Shown piece after piece: positions 1 to 9,760 of a stretch of DNA of 64,000 nt (positions are counted from its first letter, which is position 1; the number at the start of each line of letters is the position of its first letter). A program made the translations under genes and the position numbers. The notes beneath the pieces were generated by a model, which saw only the letters and a program-made list of their open reading frames with translations, ran no database searches and had not been told where the DNA came from. The stretch is taken from positions 50,535 to 114,534 of the forward strand of contig NZ_CANLZU010000017.1 of the NCBI RefSeq assembly GCF_947495715.1, given 5' to 3'. The stretch is from an uncultured Oceanisphaera sp. (GTDB taxonomy: Bacteria; Pseudomonadota; Gammaproteobacteria; Enterobacterales; Aeromonadaceae).

Positions 1-43
1 AAAGTCCTTCTATGTCAACCGCATGGGTCTTCAGCGGGCCAGC

Positions 44-769
44 TCAGAGGCTGAATTGTTCACCAAGATAGACTTTCTTGACCTGCTCGTTCGCGAGTAT
101 TTCGGTCGGTGTGCCGGCGGCGATACGATGACCGTGGCTGACAATGTAGGCCCGTTCGCAGACATCGAGGGTCTCACGCACGTTATGGTCGGTAATCAGC
201 ACGCCCAGGCCGCGATCACGCAGGTGCAGGATGATTTTCTTGATATCGATCACCGAGATGGGATCGACCCCGGCGAAGGGCTCATCCAGCAGAATGAAAC
301 GCGGATCGGCCGCCAGCGCCCGGGCTATTTCCACCCGGCGGCGCTCGCCACCGGACAGGCTCATGCCGGCGCTGTCGCGGATATGAGTGATATTGAACTC
401 TTCCAGCAACTGCTCCATTTTTTCGTCGCGGCCGGCGGCATCCAGATCCTGGCGGGTTTCGAGCACCGCCATCAGGTTGTCGGCCACGCTCAGGCGCCGA
501 AAAATGGACGCTTCCTGGGGCAGGTAACCGATACCGGCCCGGGCTCGCACATGCATGGGCTCATGGCTGATGTCCTGTTCGTCGATGGTGATGCTGCCGG
601 CATCGCGCTGTACCAGGCCCACTATCATGTAGAAGGAGGTGGTCTTGCCGGCGCCGTTGGGACCGAGCAGGCCGACGATCTGACCGGTGTTGACGGTCAG
701 GCTGACATCGGCCACCACCTGGCGGCCCTTGTAACTCTTCTGCAGCCCGCGGGCTTTCAGTGTTGCCAT
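44..769 (-). CDS. lptB: LPS export ABC transporter ATP-binding protein LptB
   Basis: Cytoplasmic ATPase that powers LptFG to extract lipopolysaccharide from the inner membrane and push it along the Lpt bridge. The 241 residues match the family length. Visible motifs are the Walker A GPNGAGKT (36-43), the ABC signature LSGGERRR (138-145) and Walker B with the catalytic Glu in ILLDEP (159-164). It is the last visible gene of a leftward kdsD-kdsC-lptC-lptA-lptB operon and starts 2 bases after the lptA stop. Its partners LptF and LptG are encoded far away at 57.8-59.9 kb in this same window. Only 43 bases follow its stop before the window edge; in relatives rpoN usually comes next, but no rpoN start is visible here. 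Confidence 0.97.
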   Translation of the reverse strand: MATLKARGLQKSYKGRQVVADVSLTVNTGQIVGLLGPNGAGKTTSFYMIVGLVQRDAGSITIDEQDISHEPMHVRARAGIGYLPQEASIFRRLSVADNLMAVLETRQDLDAAGRDEKMEQLLEEFNITHIRDSAGMSLSGGERRRVEIARALAADPRFILLDEPFAGVDPISVIDIKKIILHLRDRGLGVLITDHNVRETLDVCERAYIVSHGHRIAAGTPTEILANEQVKKVYLGEQFSL

Positions 770-771
770 GA

Positions 772-1302
772 TCAGTTCTGCGTCTCTTTTTTATTTATGT
801 CCTGCAGTTGTTCGGGCAGAAAAATGGTGGTGACGCGGTCTTTTCCGCCCTGGCTTTCGGCTTCCATCTGCTCCTTGTCGATATGGTAGCGGATTCGGTA
901 GCCGGTCACGATATTGTCGTTTTGCGTAAGCTTCGCTTCCTTCAGCAGGGTAATGGTGCGTGCCTTCATATCGTAGTGGATTTCCCGGGCCTCGGCCTTG
1001 ACCGGCTGGCCGCTGTCGAGCACCTGATAGTAGGTGGCCGGTGCGCCGTGGGCGGTCATCGATTGCAGGCCCTGGTCGTTGCGGATCACCACCAGTTTGT
1101 CGGCCCGCACATCCATGGTGCCCTGTTTGACCACGACCCTATCGCTGAAGGTGACCTTGTTGTCGACCAGCTCCACCAGCTGACGACCGGCATCGATGGT
1201 CACCGGCTGGTTGAAGTCTGCCTCTTTGGCCTCGGCCAGACTCAGGCCGAGGGCCAGCAGGCCACCGATGCTAAGGAGTAAAGTAGGTTGCCCGGGTTTC
1301 AT
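772..1302 (-). CDS. lptA: Periplasmic LPS bridge protein LptA
   Basis: Periplasmic beta-jellyroll protein that polymerises into the bridge carrying LPS from LptC to LptD. The 176-residue product has a Sec signal peptide (short Lys-containing start, then [18 protein letters not shown], cleavage after about residue 25) followed by an OstA-type domain. I start it at the ATG at 1302 because the signal peptide begins there; an in-frame start at 1329 would put nine extra polar residues in front. With this start it overlaps the end of lptC by 32 bases, which suggests translational coupling. Confidence 0.92.
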   Translation of the reverse strand: MKPGQPTLLLSIGGLLALGLSLAEAKEADFNQPVTIDAGRQLVELVDNKVTFSDRVVVKQGTMDVRADKLVVIRNDQGLQSMTAHGAPATYYQVLDSGQPVKAEAREIHYDMKARTITLLKEAKLTQNDNIVTGYRIRYHIDKEQMEAESQGGKDRVTTIFLPEQLQDINKKETQN

Positions 1303-1819
1303 GCAGTAATTCCACCGTTTGTTGATCAAGCTTGCCCAGCAGCCCCTGGCCCTGGGCCTGATAAGTGGGGCTGTTCAGTTGTACGTTCCGGTTGGATCGC
1401 AGCTGATTCTTAATAAAATCCAGTTCCAGATATTCGGTGGTCAGGGTTCTCACCAGAGCATCCGGTTGCAGCCCCCGGCCGACCACGGTGCCGTTCAGTA
1501 CCGCGTTATCATTGGTGTTGAGCATGCCCTCGTCACCGCTCAGCCGCCATTGTGGCTGGCCATCGGGCGAATAGAGCAAGATAACAGGTTTTTCCATCAG
1601 GGTCATGGCCAGCGGTTGGTAGTACTCCGCATATTCCGCATCCAGTCCGCGGTAGGGCAGACCCAGCTGGTTGTATTGCACGCTGCGCAGGTTTTTGGCA
1701 ATAAAATCCGGCTGATAATCCTGCTGATTGACCGGGGCATCGGTGACCGGCCGAAACCACTGCCAGCAGACCAGCGCGACCAGAAACAGGCCACCAAACC
1801 ACCAGGTCTGGCGGCTCAC
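1271..1819 (-). CDS. lptC: LPS export system protein LptC
   Basis: Bitopic inner-membrane protein that receives LPS from LptBFG and hands it to LptA. The 182 residues start with one transmembrane segment (about 6-22, WWFGGLFLVALVCWQWF) followed by a periplasmic jellyroll domain, as in the family. It overlaps kdsC by 4 bases (ATGA) and lptA by 32 bases, so kdsC, lptC and lptA are probably translationally coupled. Sequence conservation in LptC is low, so the call rests mainly on topology, length and position between kdsC and lptA. Confidence 0.93.
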   Translation of the reverse strand: MSRQTWWFGGLFLVALVCWQWFRPVTDAPVNQQDYQPDFIAKNLRSVQYNQLGLPYRGLDAEYAEYYQPLAMTLMEKPVILLYSPDGQPQWRLSGDEGMLNTNDNAVLNGTVVGRGLQPDALVRTLTTEYLELDFIKNQLRSNRNVQLNSPTYQAQGQGLLGKLDQQTVELLHETRATYFTP

Positions 1820-2367
1820 AGGCTCATGCCCCTGGCCTGTTCCAGCTCGCCCCGCGCCTCAAGCAGCAGGTCGCATACTTCGCGCACCGCGCCTCGGCCG
1901 CCGTCGATGCGGGTAACATAGTCGGCCTGTCGCAGCACCAGCGGGTGAGCATCGGCCACCGCCACGCCCAGGCCACAGTCCAGCATCACCGTCAAATCGA
2001 CCACGTCATCGCCAATATAGGCGACATGCTCCGGTCCGAGCTTGAGGGTATCCAGCAGGGCACGATAGCTGTGTATCTTGTCGCTCTGACCCTGATAAAC
2101 ATGGGTGACCCCGAGGGAGGCCATGCGCTCGCTGACGATGCGGGAGTCCCGCCCGGTGATTACCGCCACCTGAATACCGGCGTTGAGCAGCGCCTTGATG
2201 CCGAAACCGTCCTTGGTGCAGAAGCTCTTGTATTCTTCACCCTGATTACCGAGATAGATCATGCCGTCGGACAGCACGCCGTCCACATCGCAGATCAGCA
2301 GTTTTATCCCGGCCATCCGCTGCCAGACGTCGCCGGCCACCGGGCCGTAAAGGCTTGGTTGTTGCAT
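1816..2367 (-). CDS. kdsC: 3-deoxy-D-manno-octulosonate-8-phosphate phosphatase KdsC
   Basis: HAD-superfamily phosphatase that removes phosphate from KDO-8-phosphate to give KDO for the LPS inner core. The nucleophile motif DVDGVLSDG lies near residues 27-35, the conserved TKDGFG segment near 72, and the metal-binding GDDVVD near 130. The 183-residue length is typical of the tetrameric C0-type HAD enzymes. The start codon overlaps the kdsD stop as TGATG, so it is coupled to the preceding step of the same pathway. Confidence 0.96.
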   Translation of the reverse strand: MQQPSLYGPVAGDVWQRMAGIKLLICDVDGVLSDGMIYLGNQGEEYKSFCTKDGFGIKALLNAGIQVAVITGRDSRIVSERMASLGVTHVYQGQSDKIHSYRALLDTLKLGPEHVAYIGDDVVDLTVMLDCGLGVAVADAHPLVLRQADYVTRIDGGRGAVREVCDLLLEARGELEQARGMSL

Positions 2368-3341
2368 CAGATCACTCCTGCGCGTAACAGATCGTGCATG
2401 TTGAAGGCGCCCACCGGATGCTGTTGTTCATCCAGCACCAGCAGACCGCTTATTTTCTTTTCTTCCATCAGATTGACCGCTTCTGCCACCAGCATGGCGG
2501 CGTGTACCGTGGTACAGCTGCGGGTCATCACCTGTGCGATGCAAGTGTGATGCAGATCGATTTTATGATCCAGGGTGCGGCGCAGGTCGCCATCGGTGTA
2601 GATACCCACCAGTTTTTGCCGGTCATCGACCACGGCGGTAAAGCCCAGACCGGTGCGGCCGATTTCCAGTAGTGCGTCGATAATCAGTGTGTCCAGTCCG
2701 ACTTTCGGTACCTGATCGTCTTTGTGCATCACATCGCCCACCCGCAGCAGCAGGCGCTTGCCGAGGGCGCCGCCGGGGTGACTGAGGGCGAAGTCATCGG
2801 CGGTAAAGCCGCGGGCTTCCAGCAGGGAAACGGCAAGGGCGTCGCCCATCACCAGGGCGGCGGTGGTGCTGGCGGTCGGAGCCAGGCCAAGCGGGCAGGC
2901 TTCCTGCTCCACCCGGGTGCACAGATGCACGTTGGCTTCTCGTGCCATGGTGGAGGCGGGGTTGCCGGTCAGACAGATCAACGGCAGCCCGCGGCGCTTG
3001 AGCACCGGCAGCAGAGAAATGATTTCGCTGCTCTCACCCGAGTTGGACAGGGCCAGCACCACATCGTCCTTGCCGATCATGCCGAGATCCCCATGGCTGG
3101 CCTCGCCCGGATGCACGAAAAAGGCGGGCGTGCCGGTACTGGCCAGGGTAGCGGCGATTTTATTGGCGATATGCCCGGATTTACCCATGCCGGTGACGAT
3201 GATTTTCCCCGGGCACTGGAACATCAGCCGGCAGGCATGATTGAACGCCTGGTCCAGATATTGATAAAGGCCATCGATGGCCGCCTTTTCAATATCCAGT
3301 ACCTGCTTGGCGGTTTTTCGATAATCAAATTCTGCAGTCAT
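2367..3341 (-). CDS. kdsD: D-arabinose-5-phosphate isomerase KdsD
   Basis: Converts ribulose-5-phosphate to arabinose-5-phosphate, the first committed step to KDO. The 324-residue product has an N-terminal SIS domain (about 40-175, with GMGKSGHIANKIA and the SNSGES loop) and a tandem CBS pair at the C-terminus (about 205-324). I use the ATG at 3341 rather than the upstream in-frame GTG at 3353, because a GGAG Shine-Dalgarno lies six bases before the ATG and inside the longer reading. It is the first gene of the leftward LPS operon. Confidence 0.95.
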   Translation of the reverse strand: MTAEFDYRKTAKQVLDIEKAAIDGLYQYLDQAFNHACRLMFQCPGKIIVTGMGKSGHIANKIAATLASTGTPAFFVHPGEASHGDLGMIGKDDVVLALSNSGESSEIISLLPVLKRRGLPLICLTGNPASTMAREANVHLCTRVEQEACPLGLAPTASTTAALVMGDALAVSLLEARGFTADDFALSHPGGALGKRLLLRVGDVMHKDDQVPKVGLDTLIIDALLEIGRTGLGFTAVVDDRQKLVGIYTDGDLRRTLDHKIDLHHTCIAQVMTRSCTTVHAAMLVAEAVNLMEEKKISGLLVLDEQQHPVGAFNMHDLLRAGVI

Positions 3342-3368
3342 AGCTTTCTCCACACCTTAGGCGGCGCC

Positions 3369-3374
3369 ATTATA
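3369..3374 (-). promoter_or_regulatory. -10 element of the kdsD-lptB operon promoter
   Basis: On the minus strand a perfect TATAAT stands 27 bases before the kdsD ATG, placing a start site about 20 bases upstream of translation. No good -35 hexamer is seen at 16-18 bases; TCGCTT sits at 17. It is the only good candidate for transcription of this operon. Confidence 0.5.
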
Positions 3375-3477
3375 GAAAAGCTTGTGCCGATAAGCGACTG
3401 ATGTAATAAAAACGGTAGAGCGGAGCGAGCTTCACCTGCCGATAGGCAGTAATACCAATTATATTAAACCGGAGCGT

Positions 3478-3760
3478 CAGAGGTAACACAGCCACCTCCC
3501 ACTACACGCCATGAACCCATCCATGGGGGCTCGGAAATGCCGTCCTTGGCATTTCACGGCAGTGGGAGCCGTTCTCTGTTGCCTCTTCAGGAACACCGAG
3601 TTGCCCGCAGATGGTATCTACAGGCAACGCCGGAGCATCTGGGAGGGCAAGGGGATCTGCTTCGCCGACCATCACATGACAGGGCCAACAAAAGCTCCTG
3701 CAATGCTGGCACTCCCGCCGTCCATGGCGGTCGGATGTCATGTGCTGAGCGTCACATGGA
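3478..3760. repeat. Nested inverted-repeat block in the kdsD-mlaF gap
   Basis: No convincing gene lies between 3342 and 3949. Instead the stretch is packed with inverted repeats: long imperfect outer arms (about 3479-3504 against 3564-3591, AGAGGtAACA.. with ..TGTTGCCTCT and CTCCCACT with AGTGGGAG), an inner perfect GAAATGCC-GTCCTT-GGCATTTC, CCATG/CATGG, GTTGCC/GGCAAC enclosing AGAT/ATCT, CCGCC-GTCCAT-GGCGG, and ACATGACA/TGTCATGT. The repeated GCC-GTCCnT-GGC hairpin heads suggest a composite intergenic palindromic element. Open frames across it look non-protein-like. Whether it is dispersed through the genome cannot be seen here. Confidence 0.55.
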
Positions 3761-3895
3761 TGGTGCTTGAGCGAGTCGGCAAAGCGGGCCCTTTGTCCGG
3801 GATTGATATCGCAGTCAAAAAGATCGAATTCTTAATGTGAAGGGTATAAGCGGGCAGGGAATGGCGCATCGGCAAAGGAAAAGCAGTCGGCTTGG

Positions 3896-3924
3896 TTGCC
3901 CATCCTGCGGGGAACTCATACAAT
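3896..3924 (+). promoter_or_regulatory. Sigma-70-type promoter of the mla operon
   Basis: TTGCCC, a 17-base spacer and TACAAT. The predicted start site is about 3931, giving a short leader with GGGGA before the TTG start of mlaF at 3950. This also argues against the longer in-frame reading of mlaF that begins at 3896. Confidence 0.6.
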
Positions 3925-3949
3925 TCCTTCTTTTCATTGGGGAATCAGT

Positions 3950-4750
3950 TTGAGCCAGAGCCTCGTCGAAATAAGGGATCTTTGCTTCAGCCATGGCGAC
4001 CGGACCCTGTATGACCGGATTAATCTGCAGATCCCGAAAGGCAAAATCACCGCCATCATGGGCCCGAGCGGTATCGGTAAAACCACCCTGTTGCGCCTGA
4101 TCGGTGGCCAGATCAAGCCGAGCAGCGGTGATGTGCTGTTTGATGGCGAATCGATTCCCGCTATGGGCCGCTCCCGTCTCTATCAGGTGCGCCAGCGCAT
4201 GGGCATGCTGTTTCAGAGCGGCGCCCTGTTCACCGGCATGTCGGTATTCGACAACGTGGCGTTTCCGCTGCGCGAGCACAGCGGCCTGCCGGAAGCCATG
4301 ATTCGTACCCTGGTAATGATGAAGCTGGAAGCGGTGGGTCTGCGTGGCGCGGCCAGGCTGATGCCGTCCGAACTGTCCGGCGGTATGGGGCGGCGGGCGG
4401 CGTTGGCGCGGGCGATTGCACAGGATCCCGAGCTGATCATGTATGATGAACCCTTTGCCGGTCAGGATCCCATCAGCATGGCGGTGCTGGTCAAGCTGAT
4501 CGCCGAGCTGAACCGGGCCCAGGGGCTGACCTCCATCGTGGTGACCCATGACGTGGATGAGGTGATGAATATTGCCGATTACGCCTATATCATCGCCAAT
4601 AAGAAGGTGATTGCCGCCGGCACACCGGATGAGCTGCGTGAGCATACCGATGCGCAGGTGATTCAGTTTTTGCAGGGGCAGGCGGATGGTCCGGTGGCGT
4701 TTCATTACCCGGCGCCTTCTTTCAGGGAGTCGTTAACCAATGTTGATTGA
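3950..4750 (+). CDS. mlaF: Phospholipid transport ABC ATPase MlaF
   Basis: ATPase of the MlaFEDB complex, which moves phospholipids between the inner membrane and the periplasmic carrier MlaC to keep the outer membrane asymmetric. Motifs are Walker A GPSGIGKT (38-45), signature LSGGM (140-144) and Walker B LIMYDEP. The start is a TTG, chosen because GGGGA stands seven bases before it and the resulting N-terminus ([11 protein letters not shown]) and length (266) fit the family. It overlaps mlaE by 11 bases. It is the first gene of mlaFEDCB. Confidence 0.94.
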   Translation: MSQSLVEIRDLCFSHGDRTLYDRINLQIPKGKITAIMGPSGIGKTTLLRLIGGQIKPSSGDVLFDGESIPAMGRSRLYQVRQRMGMLFQSGALFTGMSVFDNVAFPLREHSGLPEAMIRTLVMMKLEAVGLRGAARLMPSELSGGMGRRAALARAIAQDPELIMYDEPFAGQDPISMAVLVKLIAELNRAQGLTSIVVTHDVDEVMNIADYAYIIANKKVIAAGTPDELREHTDAQVIQFLQGQADGPVAFHYPAPSFRESLTNVD

Positions 4751-5519
4751 TATGATAGGGCGGCTGGGACGACAGGGAATGGTGGGCATAGCCGCCAGCG
4801 GACGCGCCGGCATCATGCTGATGCATGCGCTGGTAGGGCGGCCACAACCCGGAAAACACTTTCCATTACTGGTACAGCAATTACAGATAGTGGGCGTGCA
4901 GTCGGTGGCCATTATCCTGGTGTCGGGCATTTTTATCGGCATGGTATTGGCGCTGCAGGGCTACAACGTGCTGGTCGACTTCGGTGCCGAAGGCAGCCTG
5001 GGCCCGCTGGTGTCCTTGTCGCTGCTGCGGGAACTGGGTCCTGTGGTGACCGGGCTGCTGTTTGCCGGGCGGGCCGGGTCGGCACTGACCGCCGAGCTTG
5101 GACTGATGAAGGCGACCGAGCAGCTCTCCAGCCTGGAGATGATGGGCATAGATCCCCTGCGCCGAGTGGTGGCGCCGCGTTTCTGGGCCGGTGTGATCAG
5201 CATGCCCTTGCTGGCGCTGATGTTCAGCCTGATCGGCATCTGGGGCGCCAAGCTGGTAGGTGTGGATTGGCTGGGGGTTGACGAAGGTGGTTTCTGGTCG
5301 ACGATGCAGGCGGCGGTCGACTGGCAGCAGGACATCATGCAGGGGGTGATCAAGAGTCTGGTGTTTGCCCTGGTGGTGACCTGGATTGCCCTGTTTAACG
5401 GTTTCGATGCACAGCCGACGGCGGCCGGGATCAGTCAGGCCACGACGCGTACCGTGGTTCATTCTTCTCTGGCGGTACTGGGGCTCGATTTCGCCCTTAC
5501 CGCCGTCATGTTCGGGTAA
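4740..5519 (+). CDS. mlaE: Phospholipid transport permease MlaE
   Basis: Integral inner-membrane permease of the Mla transporter, 259 residues, close to the usual 260. It shows the MlaE-family membrane segments, including [20 protein letters not shown] and the conserved [19 protein letters not shown] loop that contacts MlaF. The start overlaps the mlaF end by 11 bases, implying coupled translation, and mlaD follows after 6 bases. Confidence 0.96.
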   Translation: MLIDMIGRLGRQGMVGIAASGRAGIMLMHALVGRPQPGKHFPLLVQQLQIVGVQSVAIILVSGIFIGMVLALQGYNVLVDFGAEGSLGPLVSLSLLRELGPVVTGLLFAGRAGSALTAELGLMKATEQLSSLEMMGIDPLRRVVAPRFWAGVISMPLLALMFSLIGIWGAKLVGVDWLGVDEGGFWSTMQAAVDWQQDIMQGVIKSLVFALVVTWIALFNGFDAQPTAAGISQATTRTVVHSSLAVLGLDFALTAVMFG

Positions 5520-5525
5520 ATAACA

Positions 5526-5999
5526 ATGAAATACAGCAAACTGGAATTCAGCGTCGGCTGCTTTATGCTGGCCGGTATCGGCGCCTTGCTGCTGCTGGCG
5601 TTCAAGGTCGCCGGTGTCAGCGTCAATGGTCAGGGAGAAAGCTATACCCTCTATGCCAAGTTCGATAATATCGGAGGCCTCAAGGTGCGTTCTCCGGTCA
5701 AGGTAGGCGGCGTGGTGGTGGGACGAGTCACGCAGATAAGCCTGGACGCAAAGGATCAGGTGCCGGTGGTGACGCTGACGGTCGGCCGCAGCGCCGGTGA
5801 ATTTTCCGAAAGCAGCACGGCGGCCATTCAGACCTCGGGTCTGCTTGGTGAGCAGTATCTGGGGCTGACCCCCGGTTTTGCCGATGAGGACATGGGCATC
5901 GGCATGCTCAAGGACGGCGACACCATAACGGATACCCAATCGGCGCTGGTCTTGGAAGAGCTGATTGGCAAGTTCATTTATTCCATCGGCGACAACTGA
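5526..5999 (+). CDS. mlaD: MCE-domain phospholipid-binding protein MlaD
   Basis: Inner-membrane anchored MCE protein that forms a hexameric ring on MlaE and passes lipid to MlaC. One N-terminal transmembrane segment (about 9-28) is followed by a single MCE domain (about 38-118, with VRSPVKVGGVVVGRV and the GLLGEQYLGL end). At 157 residues it is shorter than the E. coli protein (183); the difference is in the C-terminal tail. Located in the standard mla order. Confidence 0.95.
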   Translation: MKYSKLEFSVGCFMLAGIGALLLLAFKVAGVSVNGQGESYTLYAKFDNIGGLKVRSPVKVGGVVVGRVTQISLDAKDQVPVVTLTVGRSAGEFSESSTAAIQTSGLLGEQYLGLTPGFADEDMGIGMLKDGDTITDTQSALVLEELIGKFIYSIGDN

Positions 6000-6027
6000 G
6001 CCGAAGCCCACTCCCTAGGAGCCAATA

Positions 6028-6666
6028 ATGAAAAAATTACTGATATCGGGGCTGTTGATGCTGGCCGGGCTCTGGGCCCCGCTGGCCAGTGCCATCTCGC
6101 TGGACAATCCTTATGTGCTGGTGAACGAAGTCGCCCAGAGTACCTTTGACCGACTGAGTCGACAGCAGGCACAAATCAAGGCCAACCCGGAATACCTGCG
6201 CACCATAGTGCGGGAAGAAATGCTGCCGGCGGTGGATGTGCGTTTTTCCGCCTACCGGGTGATCGGTAATCAGCTCAACAACACCACGCCCGAACAACGG
6301 GATCGTTTTGTTGCCGCCTTCAGCGACTACCTGGTGGTGACCTATGCCGATGCCCTGGCGGCCTACAAGGAGCAGCAGCTGGACATAGGTACCGGTAGCG
6401 TCGCCAAGGGCGAAAAGCTGGTCTCGGTGCCGGTGTCGGTGCTGGAGACGAACCAGCCGGCCATCAAACTGGAGTTCAAACTGCGCCAGAACGGCCGCAC
6501 CGGTGAGTGGCGGGTGTTCGACATGGTGGCCGAGGGCATCAGCCTGCTGTCTGCCAAGCAGGCCGAGCTGAGCGGCCTTATCCGTCAGAACGGCATCGAC
6601 AAGGTCACTCTTCAGCTGCAGGCGCACACCGATAAGCCGGTGACGCCGCTGGAAAGAACCCAATGA
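6028..6666 (+). CDS. mlaC: Periplasmic phospholipid-binding protein MlaC
   Basis: Soluble periplasmic shuttle between the outer-membrane MlaA-porin complex and inner-membrane MlaFEDB. The 212-residue product has a Sec signal peptide ending near residue 22 (LAGLWAPLASA) and the Tol-tol/MlaC fold with the segment YLRTIVREEMLPAVD. A GGAG-type site lies before the ATG. It overlaps mlaB by 4 bases. Confidence 0.96.
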   Translation: MKKLLISGLLMLAGLWAPLASAISLDNPYVLVNEVAQSTFDRLSRQQAQIKANPEYLRTIVREEMLPAVDVRFSAYRVIGNQLNNTTPEQRDRFVAAFSDYLVVTYADALAAYKEQQLDIGTGSVAKGEKLVSVPVSVLETNQPAIKLEFKLRQNGRTGEWRVFDMVAEGISLLSAKQAELSGLIRQNGIDKVTLQLQAHTDKPVTPLERTQ

Positions 6667-6932
6667 AACTCGAACGGGAACTGACACGGGATATGCTGCC
6701 GGCCTACTGGGCCGAACGTAATACCCTGTTCGGTGCCGAGCGGGCAGACCTGAGCAAATTGAAGCAGATCGATTCGGTCGGCCTGGCTTTTCTGGTGCAA
6801 TGGAGTCAGGCGCTGGCCGCCGGCAACAAGGCGCTGACCCTGATATCCCCCCCGACCAGTTTTTATCCACTGGCCGATTTATACGGTGTCAGTTCGCTGT
6901 TTGAACTGACCGACAATACAGCCGAGAGCTAA
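6663..6932 (+). CDS. mlaB: STAS-domain Mla subunit MlaB
   Basis: Small cytoplasmic STAS protein that binds MlaF and is needed for assembly and activity of the transporter. The 89-residue length and the conserved LSKLKQIDSVGLAFLVQW segment (about 33-50), which carries the STAS Asp-Ser pair, support this. The ATGA overlap with mlaC points to one operon. Confidence 0.93.
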   Translation: MKLERELTRDMLPAYWAERNTLFGAERADLSKLKQIDSVGLAFLVQWSQALAAGNKALTLISPPTSFYPLADLYGVSSLFELTDNTAES

Positions 6933-6949
6933 CATGAGCGGGAGCCAAC

Positions 6950-7210
6950 ATGGATCTGAATAACGAAGTCGAACGTTTACTGCGGCAGGCCCTGCCCCTG
7001 GACGAACTCTATATCAAAAGCGAAGGCAGTCATTTCGAGGTGATTGCGGTATCGGCCGATTTTTCCGACATGAGCCGGGTCAAGCGGCAGCAGGCGATCA
7101 ATGGTCCTCTGATGGAACTGATCGCCCAGAACACCATCCATGCGTTGACCGTGAAGACCTTTACTCCCGAGCAATGGGCGCGGGAACGAAAATTTATAAT
7201 GCCTTCCTGA
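6950..7210 (+). CDS. ibaG: BolA-family protein IbaG
   Basis: 86-residue BolA-like protein. Family members bind monothiol glutaredoxins and [2Fe-2S] clusters and, in E. coli, respond to acid. The BolA signature is visible as the HFEVIAVSADFSDMSRVKRQQ segment (24-44). The start follows GGGAG by five bases. The position between mlaB and murA is the conserved one for ibaG (yrbA). Confidence 0.95.
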   Translation: MDLNNEVERLLRQALPLDELYIKSEGSHFEVIAVSADFSDMSRVKRQQAINGPLMELIAQNTIHALTVKTFTPEQWARERKFIMPS

Positions 7211-8479
<1,269 letters not shown>

Positions 8480-8485
8480 CTGATT

Positions 8486-8554
8486 GTGAGGGGTGAGGTG
8501 TAAGGAGAGAGGTGTCAACCATCCTTGCCTCACCCTTCACCCCTCACCCCTCAC
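8486..8554. repeat. GTGAGG-type inverted repeat between murA and degS
   Basis: A purine-rich left arm (GTGAGGGGTGAGGTGTAAGG) and a complementary pyrimidine-rich right arm (CCTTGCCTCACCC...CCCCTCAC) fill the 81 bases between two convergent genes. A transcript from either side could fold into a long stem, so it may act as a two-way terminator. Related copies occur at about 9706 and 59940. Confidence 0.75.
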
Positions 8555-8560
8555 TTTCTC

Positions 8561-9658
8561 TTACCGCAAGCGCTGAAAGCGGCTATCTTCTTCAATCATC
8601 ACCGGTAGCGTCAGTATCTTGCCGTCTCGCAGCAGGGTTATCTGTATTTCGCTGCCGGGACGGGTTTCGGCAATCATGTCCATGGCATGGCGCATATTGC
8701 GAATGGCCTTGCCATCGATATTCATCAGTACATCTTCCTGGGTAATGCCGGCCTTGGCCGCGGGCCCCTGCTCGTTGACCGCTTCCACATAGATACCGCT
8801 GCGATCTTCCAGTTTCAGCAGTTGTGCCATCATCGGCGGAATATCGGCGCCACTGATGCCGAGATAGCCGCGGATCACCCGGCCGTTGATAATCAGCTCC
8901 TGCATGATGCGGTGGGCCAGGGCATAGGGAATGGCGAAGTTGATGCCGTAGCTTTCTTGGTGGGCAAGGCTCTGAAAAGACGCGGTATTGATGCCGACCA
9001 TCTCGCCATAGACGTTGACCAGAGCACCGCCGGAGTTACCGGCGTTGATGGCGGCGTCGGTCTGCAGCAAATCCTGGCGGCCGTTGCTGTCCGGCCCCAT
9101 GCTGGATAAACCGGTGCGGCCGGTGGCACTGATAATGCCCTGAGTAATGGTCTGGCCCACGTTATACGGATTACCGATGGCCAGCACTATGTCGCCGACC
9201 TGAGGCGAGAGTTCATTATCCTGAGGGATCTCCGGCAACTGGCCGGCGGTAATTTTCAGTACCGCCAGATCCGTGGGTACATCAAAACCGGTGACGTCAC
9301 CGGCGAGAATGCGGCCATCCTGCAGGGCAACGATGACCTGATCCGCATCGGCAATCACATGGTAATTGGTGAGTACATAGCCTTTATCCGACATGATGAC
9401 GCCGGATCCCAGGCCGGTGGCGCTGAGTTCGGGTGACTCGCTGCCCCGTTGAAAGCTGCGGGTATAAATATTGACCACGGCGGGGCCCGCCCGGCTGGCG
9501 GCATAGGAAAAGCTGGACACACCCACCTGCTGGTTACGCCACCAGTGCTCGAAAGGCTGGGTCTTGAGTTGCGGAAACAGCAATAGCAGGATCAGAGCCA
9601 TCAGGACGCCGAAGGCCCCGGCCTGAAGCAGAAACTTGAGAGAAGAGGCTAGCCGCAT
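8561..9658 (-). CDS. degS: Inner-membrane serine endoprotease DegS
   Basis: Membrane-anchored HtrA-type protease that senses misfolded outer-membrane proteins through its PDZ domain and makes the first cut in RseA, releasing sigma-E. One N-terminal transmembrane anchor (about 9-30) replaces a cleavable signal. The triad is His100 (TNYHVI), Asp130 (PTDLAVLK) and Ser209 (NAGNSGGALV). A single PDZ domain occupies about 255-350. The 365-residue length and the single PDZ separate it from the neighbouring DegQ. Adjacent to degQ, same strand. Confidence 0.95.
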   Translation of the reverse strand: MRLASSLKFLLQAGAFGVLMALILLLLFPQLKTQPFEHWWRNQQVGVSSFSYAASRAGPAVVNIYTRSFQRGSESPELSATGLGSGVIMSDKGYVLTNYHVIADADQVIVALQDGRILAGDVTGFDVPTDLAVLKITAGQLPEIPQDNELSPQVGDIVLAIGNPYNVGQTITQGIISATGRTGLSSMGPDSNGRQDLLQTDAAINAGNSGGALVNVYGEMVGINTASFQSLAHQESYGINFAIPYALAHRIMQELIINGRVIRGYLGISGADIPPMMAQLLKLEDRSGIYVEAVNEQGPAAKAGITQEDVLMNIDGKAIRNMRHAMDMIAETRPGSEIQITLLRDGKILTLPVMIEEDSRFQRLR

Positions 9659-9705
9659 GGAATGTCGTGATTGTTGTCGAATGACTACAGCATAACATAC
9701 AGGGT

Positions 9706-9753
9706 CATGAGGAGTGAGAGGTGAGGCGTGAGGGGTAAAGACCCCTCACGCCT
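9706..9753. repeat. GTGAGG-type hairpin between degQ and degS
   Basis: A tandem ATGAGGAGTGAGAGGTGAGG lead-in runs into a perfect 12-bp stem (GGCGTGAGGGGT, 9725-9736; ACCCCTCACGCC, 9741-9752) with an AAAG loop. It lies 8 bases beyond the degQ stop. There is no clear T-tract on the minus strand, so it may stabilise the degQ mRNA end or attenuate read-through into degS. Same sequence family as the elements at 8486 and 59940. Confidence 0.75.
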
Positions 9754-9760
9754 TGCCGAG

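Noticed and set aside
13..18. A perfect TTGACA on the minus strand beyond the lptB stop
   Set aside because: It could be the -35 of a downstream gene, but the -10 region lies outside the window, so a promoter cannot be supported.
23..889. A 288-codon frame opposite lptB
   Set aside because: It overlaps lptB and the lptA end completely and lacks family features; LptB is certain.
3615..3645. GTTGCC...GGCAAC hairpin resembling an integron attC core
   Set aside because: The ends do not fit the GTTRRRY/RYYYAAC boxes, and no integrase or cassette array is present.
3511..3840. Open frames of 77-109 codons in the kdsD-mlaF gap
   Set aside because: They read through the nested palindromes, have no credible ribosome site, and give low-information peptides; the region is better explained as repeat DNA.
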